Source: Kiloniellales bacterium (GTDB taxonomy: Bacteria > Pseudomonadota > Alphaproteobacteria > Kiloniellales > JAKSBE01). Taken from it: DNA of 64,000 bases. Under the pieces are notes generated by a model. That model was not told the origin of the DNA. It was given only the letters and a program-made list of their open reading frames with translations, and did not search any database. Below, piece after piece: positions 45,149-54,511 of this stretch. Location: NCBI GenBank assembly GCA_030066685.1, contig JASJBF010000008.1, forward strand, positions 1 to 64,000, in the 5' to 3' direction. The position numbers and the translations under genes are program-made. Within the stretch, counting starts at the first letter, position 1; each line of letters opens with the position of its first letter.

Positions 45149-45581
45149 CGCCCTTCTTCAGGAGGAAACAGCCGTAGGGCCGGGCCTCGGTGGTCTGGAC
45201 CACGGCGTAGCCCTCGCGCGCCTCGGCGTAGAAGGCGTGGCGCTCGAGCGAGCCCATGGCGATCTCGCGGCCTTCCGCCTCCCGGGCCACCGCCAGGACC
45301 TCCTGGTGCACCTCGAGCTGGGTCTCCGGCTCGCCGACCACCTCCATGCGCCGGATCGGCGCCTCGACGAAGCTGTCGAGGGGATAGAGCGCGAGAATGG
45401 CGCGCGCGGCCTGGGTGCAGTCGGCCCCGTCGAGCCGGATCAGCTTGCCGGAGGCCGTGTGCCGGGCCACGGAGGCGGCCGGGAAGTTGCGGTCGACCAG
45501 GACCAAGTCGTCGCCGTGGCCCATGGACTCCAGGACCCACAGCAGCTCCGCGCCGACGATCGGCGATATGCCTTTCAGCAT
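45135..45581 (-). CDS. fucU: RbsD/FucU-family sugar mutarotase
   Basis: A 148-residue member of the RbsD/FucU family, which converts sugar anomers so that kinases and isomerases can use them. N-terminus LKGISPIVGAELLWVLESMGHGDDLVLVDRNFPA is the family signature with the catalytic His in GHGD, and the C-terminus ARPYGCFLLKKGVIFD is intact. FucU rather than RbsD is favoured by length and the final block. It follows DhaL by 15 bp on the same strand. Confidence 0.92.
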   Translation of the reverse strand: MLKGISPIVGAELLWVLESMGHGDDLVLVDRNFPAASVARHTASGKLIRLDGADCTQAARAILALYPLDSFVEAPIRRMEVVGEPETQLEVHQEVLAVAREAEGREIAMGSLERHAFYAEAREGYAVVQTTEARPYGCFLLKKGVIFD

Positions 45582-45596
45582 GGCGGATCTCCCCTT

Positions 45597-46211
45597 CTAA
45601 TCGTCCGGCCGGGTCAGGCCATCCAAGAGGCGCCGGAAGGCCAGCATGCCCGGGTCGTCGAGGCCGATCGATTTCTCGCCGAACATGCGTGCCCGGCCCA
45701 GCTTGTTCGGCCGATCCCGGAAGCTGTCGAGGGCCTCGCCGGTGGCGCGGTCAGCGGCGGCCAGGATTTCGGTCGGACTGTCCAGGCCTTGCGTCGCCGC
45801 TGCGACCGCGTCGACGGCATCGAGCAGGCTCTTGTCGCCCAGGCTGCCGCGCCCGCGGGCGATCATGGCGTCACGGGCGCTGGCGAGCAGGCCCGAGACC
45901 TCGTGCCATTCGGCTTCGCGCCGGCCCTTGGTGGCCTTGGCCGCGCTCATCAAGGCCGTGGCCACCAGGGTGCCAAAGGACGAAGAGGAGACCCGCTGAA
46001 AGGCCTTGGCGCAGGCGAGGAAAGCCTGGCCCAGGTCCTCGGGCAACTCCGCCGCATCATTCGCCACCTCGCGCCAGCCCTTGGAGACGGTGATCCCGAG
46101 GTCGCCGTCGCCCAGCTTGGCGTCCTGGCCGTTCAGCTCTTCGGCCGCGGCCTCGGCCTTGTCCGCGATGGCCGCCGCGGCGCGGCGCAAATGCTCGCAG
46201 GTAAAGCCCAT
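45597..46211 (-). CDS. dhaL: Dihydroxyacetone kinase subunit DhaL-like (ATP-binding)
   Basis: A 204-residue DAK2 domain. The nucleotide/Mg site Asp30, Asp35 and Asp37 is kept in QDAKLGDGDLGITV; the usual His of GDGDHG is Leu38 here. The C-terminal PDEGA-type lid ends DDPGMLAFRRLLDGL. It transfers phosphate to the ketone held by DhaK. No DhaM phosphotransferase is present nearby, so the pair may use ATP directly. It is 11 bp downstream of dhaK. Confidence 0.88.
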   Translation of the reverse strand: MGFTCEHLRRAAAAIADKAEAAAEELNGQDAKLGDGDLGITVSKGWREVANDAAELPEDLGQAFLACAKAFQRVSSSSFGTLVATALMSAAKATKGRREAEWHEVSGLLASARDAMIARGRGSLGDKSLLDAVDAVAAATQGLDSPTEILAAADRATGEALDSFRDRPNKLGRARMFGEKSIGLDDPGMLAFRRLLDGLTRPDD

Positions 46212-46222
46212 GATTCCGACCG

Positions 46223-47221
46223 TCAGGTGACGGTCCAGAAGCCGCAGTGGCAGGGCGCCTTGAGCAACCGCTCCAGCTCGTCGTCGAGCCGGCAGAGCGT
46301 CAGGGTCGCGCCGGTCATCTCCATGGAGGTGGCGTAGCGCCCGACCAGCGGCATGACGATCGCGGCGCCAACGTCGGTGAGACGCGACCTGGCCCGGCGA
46401 TACATGATGTAAAGCTCCTCCGGCGGCGTGGCGCCCAGCGAGTTGACCAGGATCGAGACCTTGTCCCCGGCGACCAATGGCCGGTCGGCCAGCAGACGGT
46501 CCATCATCTCGTCGACGATGGCATCGGCCGGCTTGAGGGCGTCGCGCCAGATCCCGGGCTCGCCGTGGATGCCCATGCCCATTTCCATCTCGCCGGGTCC
46601 AAGCTCGAAGGTCGGCTTGCCGGCCTGGGGCACGGTGCAGGGGGTCAGCGCCATGCCGATGGAGCGGCAGGCGTCGGCGGTCTTCTGCGCGACCCGGGTG
46701 ACCTCTTCCAGGCTGGCCATCTCCTCGGCCAGGGCGCCGGCGGTCTTGAAGGCGTAGACCATGCCGGCCACGCCGCGGCGCTTCTCCGCCTCCTCGGGCG
46801 GCGCCGAGACGATGTCGTCGGCCAGTAGGACGGTCGTCGCCTCGATGTCGTCCTCCAGCTCGACCATCTCGCCGGCCATGTCGAAGTTCATGACGTCGCC
46901 GCCGTAGTTGCCGTAGAGCCGCAGGATGCCGACGCCGCCGTGGGCCAGGCGCATCGCGGCGGCCATCTGCTCGGCCGAGGGCGAGGCGAAGACGTCACCG
47001 ATGGCCGCGGCATCGAGCAGGCCGGTCCCGACGTAGCCGGTGAAGACGGGCAGGTGGCCCGAGCCGCCGCCGGTGACGATGCCGACCTTGCCGGCCTTAG
47101 CTCCCCCGGCACGCGCGATTACCCGCGGCTCCGGCTGTGCGTAGATCTCAGGATGCGCCGCGACCAGGCCATCCAGCATTTCGTCGACGTAGTCGGCTGG
47201 ATCGTTGAGGATCTTCTTCAT
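46223..47221 (-). CDS. dhaK: Dihydroxyacetone kinase subunit DhaK-like
   Basis: A 332-residue DAK1 domain. His56 (GGGSGHLP) and His219 (MGMGIHGEPGIW), the residue that binds dihydroxyacetone covalently as hemiaminal, are present. NYGGDVMNFDMAGE is typical. Related LerK-type kinases act on erythrulose, so the substrate could be DHA or another ketose. ATG 47221 fits the family start. The operon continues from the transporter above, separated by a 255-bp gap that contains a palindromic repeat. Confidence 0.92.
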   Translation of the reverse strand: MKKILNDPADYVDEMLDGLVAAHPEIYAQPEPRVIARAGGAKAGKVGIVTGGGSGHLPVFTGYVGTGLLDAAAIGDVFASPSAEQMAAAMRLAHGGVGILRLYGNYGGDVMNFDMAGEMVELEDDIEATTVLLADDIVSAPPEEAEKRRGVAGMVYAFKTAGALAEEMASLEEVTRVAQKTADACRSIGMALTPCTVPQAGKPTFELGPGEMEMGMGIHGEPGIWRDALKPADAIVDEMMDRLLADRPLVAGDKVSILVNSLGATPPEELYIMYRRARSRLTDVGAAIVMPLVGRYATSMEMTGATLTLCRLDDELERLLKAPCHCGFWTVT

Positions 47222-47282
47222 TCCTTGCCTCTCCTTTAGGGCCGAGAACCCAACCGCCAAAGTGACTGCTCTCACTCACTGC

Positions 47283-47367
47283 TGTCATTGCCGGGCTTGA
47301 CCCGGCAATCCAAGGCCTCCTCGGTGTCCGTCGTCTCTGGACCCTCGGGTCAAGCCCGAGGGTGACA
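47283..47367. repeat. Dispersed palindromic repeat, copy 2
   Basis: An 85-bp imperfect inverted repeat. The left arm is TGTCATTGCCGGGC..CCCGGCAATCC and the right arm CCTCGGGTCAAGCCCGAGGGTGACA; each arm is also a dyad. Same family as 1524-1600. It lies in the gap between the binding-protein stop (47477) and dhaK start (47221), within a likely operon. Confidence 0.75.
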
Positions 47368-47476
47368 GCGAGAAGGGGCGACGGTTGGTGCGATGCTGTC
47401 CAGCTCGGGCCTGACCCTTTACGTCTGATGCAAAAGCAAACGGCGCCGCGAGGCCTACCCCGCGGCGCCGTAGGCG

Positions 47477-49021
47477 TCAGATCTTGTAGCCGAGGGCGCG
47501 GGCGCCATCGATGAAGTTCTTGTACTGGGCCTTCTGCTTGTCGATGCCCAGCTTCTGGACGATCTTGACCCATTCCTCGGCCGCCTCGTCGAGCGCCTGC
47601 TGCGAGGTCAGCTCGCCCGAGATCGCCTTGGAGATGTTGCGGCCCAGGGCGTCGGCGTACTCCGGCGCGCCCTCCCAGAAGAACTGGGGATAGCCCACCT
47701 CGACGTTGGCCAGGCCGGCATCCAGGTGGTTCTTCGCGGTGTCGAAGTTCTTGAAGATGCCGTCGTTGGTCGGCCAGAGGTCCGAGGTGCCGCGCTGCGG
47801 GTTGGCCTCCAGGTAGAGCTTGGCCGCGGCGTCGCCGTAGTGGCTCTTGCCGAAGGGATCGGAGCCGCAGAAGGGGTCGGCGACGATGTTGTTCGAATAG
47901 TCGGGATGCGACATGCGGTAGATGAAGTAGAAGGCCGCATCCTTGACGTCCTGGGGCAGGTTCTTGGGGATCGAGGCCGTGCGGCACCACAGCGAAATGG
48001 CCCGGTTGGTGATCGAGCCGTCGTCGTTCTTCCAGCCCGGCACGATGGCGCCGCGCTGGTCCTCGGCCTTCTCGACGCCCTGCTGCTGGACCGTGAACTC
48101 GGCGAGATCGATCCACCAGACGCTCATGACATCGGAGCCCGACTGCCAGCGCTGGATGGTCGTGCCGATGTCCATGGCCTCGGCCCCCGGCGGGCCGAAC
48201 TTGATGATCTCGCGGTAGATGTCGAGGGATTCGGCCGCCTTGCCCTGGTTGATGGTCGGGTTCATGTTGGCGTCAAAGTAATTGACGCCGGCCGAAGCCG
48301 CGATGTCCATCCAGAAGCCCCAGCCGAAGTTCGGCGGGTTGACCACCATCGAGGTGCCGTAGACGCCCTGGCCCTTGAGCTCCTCGGTGAAGAACTGAGT
48401 GGTCTTGAGGAAGTCCTCCCAGGTCTTGGGCACTTCCAGGTTCTGCTGGAAGCGCTGGGAGAACTTCTTCTGCAGCTCGGCGTTCTCGAAGTAGCTCTTG
48501 CGGTAGTGCAGGATGTGGATGTCGCCGTCCAGCATCACGCCGTAGGTCTTGCCGCTCCACTTGGTGTAGAACTCGCGGTAGGCCGGCATGACCCAGTCCA
48601 GATAGTCCTGGCTGCCCTCGTATTGGGCCAGATAGTCGTCCAGCGGCTCCAGCTGGCCGGTCTCGGCGAAGGCCCCGAAGAACAGCGAGGGATACTGCAC
48701 GAAGTCGAAGCGCGGCTTGCGCGACAGCAACTGCGGCAGGATCTTGGCCACGGCATCGCCGCCGTCATAGTTCTCGCGCGACTCGATGCCGACACCGGCC
48801 TCCTCCATCAGCAGGTCGGAAAGCCACATCGGCGCGTGCAGCCAGTTCGAATCCTGGAAGTACTTCAGCTTGACGTCCTTGAAGAGCTTCTTTCCCGGCG
48901 GCACCGCCTGCGCGCCGTAGGCCATCCGGCCTGGAAGGGCGCCGCCCAGGGCCGCGGCGCCGGCACCCGCCGCCACGCCCTTCAGGAACCTGCGTCGTGT
49001 CCAACCACTCAGAAAACCCAT
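47477..49021 (-). CDS. Sugar/polyol ABC transporter substrate-binding protein, extracellular family 1
   Basis: A 514-residue periplasmic receptor with a Tat signal (WTRRRFLKGVAAGAGAAALGG). Length is above the usual 420-450 of family-1 sugar receptors. The domain organisation with FDFVQYPSLFFGAFAETGQLEPLDDYLAQY and WWIDLAEF is of the CUT1 type. Ligand unknown; a polyol or deoxy-pentose is suggested by the kinases around it. The ATG 49021 was chosen to start just before the twin-Arg motif. Confidence 0.9.
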   Translation of the reverse strand: MGFLSGWTRRRFLKGVAAGAGAAALGGALPGRMAYGAQAVPPGKKLFKDVKLKYFQDSNWLHAPMWLSDLLMEEAGVGIESRENYDGGDAVAKILPQLLSRKPRFDFVQYPSLFFGAFAETGQLEPLDDYLAQYEGSQDYLDWVMPAYREFYTKWSGKTYGVMLDGDIHILHYRKSYFENAELQKKFSQRFQQNLEVPKTWEDFLKTTQFFTEELKGQGVYGTSMVVNPPNFGWGFWMDIAASAGVNYFDANMNPTINQGKAAESLDIYREIIKFGPPGAEAMDIGTTIQRWQSGSDVMSVWWIDLAEFTVQQQGVEKAEDQRGAIVPGWKNDDGSITNRAISLWCRTASIPKNLPQDVKDAAFYFIYRMSHPDYSNNIVADPFCGSDPFGKSHYGDAAAKLYLEANPQRGTSDLWPTNDGIFKNFDTAKNHLDAGLANVEVGYPQFFWEGAPEYADALGRNISKAISGELTSQQALDEAAEEWVKIVQKLGIDKQKAQYKNFIDGARALGYKI

Positions 49022-49093
49022 GTCCACCTCCCGTTGGGACTCCGTCCTCAATCTCGCCGGCCGAAGCCGGTCGTCTTGGGCGCTATCGCCATC

Positions 49094-50199
<1,106 letters not shown>

Positions 50200-50203
<4 letters not shown>

Positions 50204-51300
50204 TCCATCAGGTTGCGGCCCGAGGCCGGATCGAAGTAGTGGAAGGCCCGGTCATCGACCGAGAGCGCGACCGCCTCGCCGTGGGCAAAGTGCCGCTCCG
50301 GGCTGGTCAGGGCGGTCAGCTTCACACCGCCGGACTCGGCGAGCATGATGCCGGTCGAGCCCAGGGCCTCGAAGATGTCAACCCGGGCGTCGATGGTGAC
50401 GCCGTTGGCCAGCTCGTCCGCTGGGCGGATGTGCTGCGGCCTGAGCCCCAGGGTGACTTCGGCGGTGTTGCGCGCCTCCAGCTTGGCGCGCTGCGGCTCG
50501 GGCACGCGGAAGCGGAGGTTGCCATCCTCGGCCTGCAGGACCAGCGCCTGGTCCTCGCTGGTGAGGCGCGCCGGGATGACGTTGATCGTCGGCTGGCCCA
50601 GGTGCTCGGCGACGAAAAGGTTGGCCGGGCGTTCGAAGAGATCGTGGGGCGCGCCGGTCTGGACCAGGCGCCCGCCGTTGCCCATGACCCCGATGCGGTC
50701 GCCCAGGGACAGCGCCTCGGCGTAGTCGTGGGTGACGTAGACCGTCGCGACCCTGCGCAGATCCTCCAGGGTGTGGAACTGGGTCCGGAGCTCGTGGCGG
50801 ATCTTGGCGTCGAGGTGACTGATCGGTTCGTCCAGGAGGAAAACCTCGGGATCGGCCACGAGCGTCCGGCCCAGCGCCGTGCGCTGCTTCTGCCCGCCCG
50901 AAACCTCGCCCGGCCGGCGGTTCAGCAGCTGGTCGATGCGCAGCAGCTTGGCGATGTCGGTCACGCGCTGCTCGATGACGGCCTTGCTCTCGCGCCGGGC
51001 CTTCAAGGGGCTGGCGATGTTCTCGTAGACCGTCTTGTGGGGATAGAGTGCGTAGGACTCGAAGGTCATGGCGACCCGCCGGCGGTAGGGCGGCAGCCGC
51101 GTGATGTCCCGCTCGCCGGCCAGGATCCGGCCGCGGTCTGGGGTCTCCAGCCCGGCGATCAGGCGCAGCAAGGTCGTCTTGCCGATGCCCGAAGGGCCGA
51201 TGATGACGAAGAACTCGCCCTCCTCGACGGTGAAGCTCAGGTCGTCGATGACCGGGAAGTCCCAGCCCTTGCAGAGTCCCTCGACCTGAAGCCGTGCCAT
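50200..51300 (-). CDS. ABC transporter ATP-binding protein, UgpC-like (first of pair)
   Basis: A 366-residue CUT1 ATPase. Walker A has GPSGIGKTT (Ile instead of Cys), signature VSGGQKQRTALGRTL, Walker B VFLLDEPISHLD, and switch VYVTHDYAEA with Tyr in place of the usual Gln or Asp. The two ATPases of this operon are diverged from each other, so this is not a recent duplication. It lies 5 bp after the MalG-type permease. Confidence 0.92.
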
Positions 51301-51305
51301 GATGC

Positions 51306-52181
51306 CTAGCCCTTCACGACGCCGAGGGAAAGGCCGCGCACCATGTAGCGGCGCAGCAGGATGAACAGGGTCACCGGCGGGATCATGGCGATCAGCGAGA
51401 AGGCCATCTGCAGGTTCCACAGGGTCTGCGAGCCGTGGGTGAAGGTCGGAATCACGATGGTGTAGGTGCGCACCTCGGAGCCGACGAAGAGGTTGGCGAA
51501 GAGGTATTCGTTCCAGGCGAAGATCCAGCACAGCATGGCGACCGAGATCATGCCCGGCAGGACCAGCGGCAGGGTGATGCGCGCGAAGGCCTGGAAGGGC
51601 GTCCAGCCGTCGAGGTAGGCGGCCTCTTCCAGCTCGCGCGGCGCATCGCGGAAGAAGACCATCATCAGCCAGGTCGCCAGCGGCAGGTTGAAGACCAGGT
51701 AGAGGATGATCAGTGAGACTGCGCTGTCGGTGCCCCAGGGCGTATTGTCGAAGAGGAAGAACATCGGCACCAGCACGGCGACTGGCGGGAACATGCGGTT
51801 GGACAGGATCCAGAAGGCCAGGTTCTCGCCGCCGGCCTGGCGCGGGAAGCGCGCGAAGGCGTAGCCGGCCAGGGTGCCGAGGAAGAGCGCCAGCAGGGTG
51901 TTGCCGGTCGCGATCACGAAGCTGTCGACCAGGGCGTCGAAGTTGGTCGGCTCGGCGAAGACCCCGGCGAAGTTGCTCGGAAACCACTCCTGCGGCCAGA
52001 AGGTCGGCACCGTCAGGTTGGTTTCGGCCGCCGACTTGAGAGCCGTGATGGCCATGAAATAGAAGGGAAAGAGCGTGAACAGCAGCCACAGCCCCAGGAA
52101 GGCGAGGAACAACAGGCGCACGAAGCGCCAGCGTCGATCGGGGGCGCTGGCCTGGGCGGGTGCTGCGTCGAGGCTCGCCAT
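51306..52181 (-). CDS. ABC transporter permease, MalG/UgpE-like
   Basis: A 291-residue permease with about six helices and EAA loop LEEAAYLDGWTPFQAFARITLPLVLPG. N-terminal region WRFVRLLFLAFLGLWLLFTLFPFYFM is the first membrane helix. Start ATG 52181 is followed by the short Ala-rich leader; the frame is open further upstream but that part belongs to the MalF-like gene. It pairs with the MalF-type permease 8 bp upstream. Confidence 0.92.
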   Translation of the reverse strand: MASLDAAPAQASAPDRRWRFVRLLFLAFLGLWLLFTLFPFYFMAITALKSAAETNLTVPTFWPQEWFPSNFAGVFAEPTNFDALVDSFVIATGNTLLALFLGTLAGYAFARFPRQAGGENLAFWILSNRMFPPVAVLVPMFFLFDNTPWGTDSAVSLIILYLVFNLPLATWLMMVFFRDAPRELEEAAYLDGWTPFQAFARITLPLVLPGMISVAMLCWIFAWNEYLFANLFVGSEVRTYTIVIPTFTHGSQTLWNLQMAFSLIAMIPPVTLFILLRRYMVRGLSLGVVKG

Positions 52182-52189
52182 GCCGCGCC

Positions 52190-53179
52190 TCAGGCGATGC
52201 CCTGGGCCTTCATCACCCGCTTCATGTACTTCAGGAAGAGGATGATGAGGACCGCCGAGATGGCGAAGATGATGATGGCGTAGGCCGCCGCTTCGCCGAT
52301 GGCGAACTCCCGGATGCCACGCTGGAAGGCGATGTAAGTCGGCAGCTCCGAGGACTGTGCCGGCCCGCCCGAGGTCATGACGTAGACCAGGTCGACGAAC
52401 TTGAAGGCGTCGGTGAAGCGCAGGATGAAGGCGATGGCGATGACCTCCTTCAGCATCGGCAGGGTGATGTGGCGCAGAACCTTCCACTGGCCGGCGCCGT
52501 CGACCCGCGCCGCCTCGTAGACCGCCGGCGGCAAGGAGACCCGGCCGGAGTAGACGATCAGCAGCGGCAGGGCGGTCCAGTTCCAGATGTCGGCCAGGAT
52601 GATCGACCACAGCGAGACGCCGGCGTTGAACCACTCGATGTGTTCCGAGATCAGGCCCAGGTTCAGCAGTGCCTGGTTGATCGCGCCGTTGGAGGGCGTC
52701 AGCAGGAAGCGCCAGAGGACGCCGACGATGGAGGGCGGCAGCATCATCGGCAGAATCAGCAGGATCAGGATCACCGTGCGCCAGAGGTTCGACTTGACGC
52801 ACTCGTAGAGCGTCAAGGCCAGGACCACGCCGAGCAGGACCTGCAGGCAGGCGCCGAAGCCGAGGTACTGAACGAGGTGGACCAGGGAATCCTGGAAGCG
52901 CTCGGAGTTCACCACCGTGGCGTAGTTCTCCATGCCGATGTAGGCGTGGTTGCCGGAGAAGAGGCTCGAGATGTTGGTGTCCCGCAGCGAGTGGTAGAAC
53001 ATCCAGACCGTCGGATAGACGACGATGGCGAAGAGGGCGAGCACCGGGATGCCGACCAGGATGATCGGCACCCAACGGGACACGATCAGGGGTCGGGCTC
53101 GGCGCCGCGCGTCGAACCAGCCCGGATAGGTCGCGGGATCGCCGCGCAGGATGGCCGAGGTTTCCGCGGGCGGGGTCAT
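52190..53179 (-). CDS. ABC transporter permease, MalF/UgpA-like
   Basis: A 329-residue permease. After a cytoplasmic leader, helices begin at WVPIILVGIPVLALFAIVV. The EAA loop reads VYEAARVDGAGQWKVLRHITLPMLKEV, and the C-terminal helices end KYMKRVMKAQGIA. Its ATG overlaps the stop of the LacI regulator by 4 bp (53176-53179), so regulator and importer are co-transcribed. Confidence 0.92.
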   Translation of the reverse strand: MTPPAETSAILRGDPATYPGWFDARRRARPLIVSRWVPIILVGIPVLALFAIVVYPTVWMFYHSLRDTNISSLFSGNHAYIGMENYATVVNSERFQDSLVHLVQYLGFGACLQVLLGVVLALTLYECVKSNLWRTVILILLILPMMLPPSIVGVLWRFLLTPSNGAINQALLNLGLISEHIEWFNAGVSLWSIILADIWNWTALPLLIVYSGRVSLPPAVYEAARVDGAGQWKVLRHITLPMLKEVIAIAFILRFTDAFKFVDLVYVMTSGGPAQSSELPTYIAFQRGIREFAIGEAAAYAIIIFAISAVLIILFLKYMKRVMKAQGIA

Positions 53180-54240
53180 GCGCGCTTCCTCCGCTCGAGC
53201 CGCGCCGCCACACCGACCGACTCGCGCTCGATCAGGACCGGAGGCAGGGCGACGCTGTCCACAGCGGCGCCGCTTTCGATCTGTGCGATCAGAAGTTCTG
53301 CCGCACGGTGGCCGATCTCCGCCGCCGGCTGCCGCACCGTGGTCAGGGGCGGCACGGTGTAGGCCGCCAGCTCGATGTCGTCGTAGCCGATGATCGAGAT
53401 GTCGTCGGGCACGCTGAGGCCGCGCTTGTCCAGGGCGCAGAGCCCGCCGACCGCCAGCAGGTCGTTCAGGCAGAAGACCGCCTCGGGCGGATCGTCCCGG
53501 GTGCGGTCCAGCAGGGCTCCCATCGCCGCGAAGCCGCCGCCGACGGTCAGGTCGGAGGGCAAGACCAGAGCCGGGTCCAGGGTCAGGCCGGCCTCGGCCA
53601 GCGCAGCGCGAAAGCCGGCCAGGCGCTCGCGGCTGCGCGGATGGTCCTCCATCCCGGCGATGACCGCCAGGCGGCGGAAGCCGCGCTGCACGAGGTAGCG
53701 TCCGGCCAGCCGCCCGCCGGCCTCGGAGTCGTCGTTGACGATGGTCGTGTCCGGCACGTTCAGGGTGTCGATGGCGACCACCGGCAAGGGGCGCCGGGCG
53801 CCCAGGCGATGGAAGAAGCGCCGGTCCAGGTTGGTGGTCATGACCGCCAGGCCGTCGATGCGCTTGGCGACCAGGGTCGCCAGGTAGGATTCCAGGCGCT
53901 CGCTGACGTCGCCGGTGTTGCAGAGGATCAAGCTGTAGCCGCGGGCGAAGCAGCCTTCCTCGACGCCGCGGATCACCTCGGCGAAGAAGGGGTTGGTGGA
54001 GGAGGTGACCAGCATGCCGATGCTGCGGGTCCGGTCGGCCTTCAGGGCCCGGGCCACGGCGGAAGGGCGGAAGCCGAGTTCGGCGATAACGCTGCGCACC
54101 CTTGCGCTGGTCCGCGGCGCGACGTGGCGGGTGGCGTTCAGGACGTGGGAGACGGTCGTCACCGAAACGCCGGCGGCCTGCGCGACATCCTTGATCGTGA
54201 TCGTGGCCTGTCCTGCGCGGCGACTGCGGCTGCGCTTCAT
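53176..54240 (-). CDS. LacI family transcriptional regulator
   Basis: A 354-residue regulator. The helix-turn-helix (ITIKDVAQAAGVSVTTVSHVLNATRHVAPRTSARV, about residues 14-48) and the periplasmic-binding-type effector domain with DRTRSIGMLVTSSTNPFFAEVIRGVEEG are classic. It probably represses the sugar/polyol importer operon, and possibly mtnK in the opposite direction, through the overlapping palindromes at 54370-54397. It is the first gene of the operon. ATG 54240 starts the HTH domain; the open frame continues upstream but is non-conserved. Confidence 0.93.
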   Translation of the reverse strand: MKRSRSRRAGQATITIKDVAQAAGVSVTTVSHVLNATRHVAPRTSARVRSVIAELGFRPSAVARALKADRTRSIGMLVTSSTNPFFAEVIRGVEEGCFARGYSLILCNTGDVSERLESYLATLVAKRIDGLAVMTTNLDRRFFHRLGARRPLPVVAIDTLNVPDTTIVNDDSEAGGRLAGRYLVQRGFRRLAVIAGMEDHPRSRERLAGFRAALAEAGLTLDPALVLPSDLTVGGGFAAMGALLDRTRDDPPEAVFCLNDLLAVGGLCALDKRGLSVPDDISIIGYDDIELAAYTVPPLTTVRQPAAEIGHRAAELLIAQIESGAAVDSVALPPVLIERESVGVAARLERRKRA

Positions 54241-54369
54241 GTCGCCAGCGGCCGTCGTCGCACCCGAAGGGCTGCGCGGCCGCGCCGGAGACTTCGGCCT
54301 CGGCACCAGGTCCTCCCTCGTGTCCGGCCTTGTTGTGTCTGCGCGGCCGGCAGGGTGAGGATAGGGTTC

Positions 54370-54385
54370 GCGCAAACGATTGCGC
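54370..54385. promoter_or_regulatory. LacI-type operator 1
   Basis: GCGCAAACGATTGCGC, a 16-bp dyad with 7 of 8 positions paired and a central CG, the usual form for LacI-family binding sites. It lies between the divergent lacI and mtnK starts. Confidence 0.65.
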
Positions 54386-54397
54386 AAACGTTTTCGT
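54382..54397. promoter_or_regulatory. LacI-type operator 2, overlapping operator 1
   Basis: GCGCAAACGTTTTCGT shares its first four bases with the end of operator 1 and repeats the GCGCAAAC half-site 12 bp downstream. The right half is weaker. Together the sites repeat GCGCAAAC about one helical turn apart, suggesting cooperative binding. Confidence 0.5.
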
Positions 54398-54511
54398 TGT
54401 TGCGTTGCAGCGACCGACGTCCTGGACAGCGGCCGCCGCGCCGAAGATAAAGCGGGGAAGCGACAAGGAAGCGCATGACCCGCGTGTTGCGGGCCGAGAG
54501 GGAGGGGTTCC

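Noticed and set aside
48840-48856. A GTTCGAATC-like tRNA T-arm sequence
   Set aside because: It lies inside the binding-protein coding sequence and has no acceptor or anticodon stems around it.
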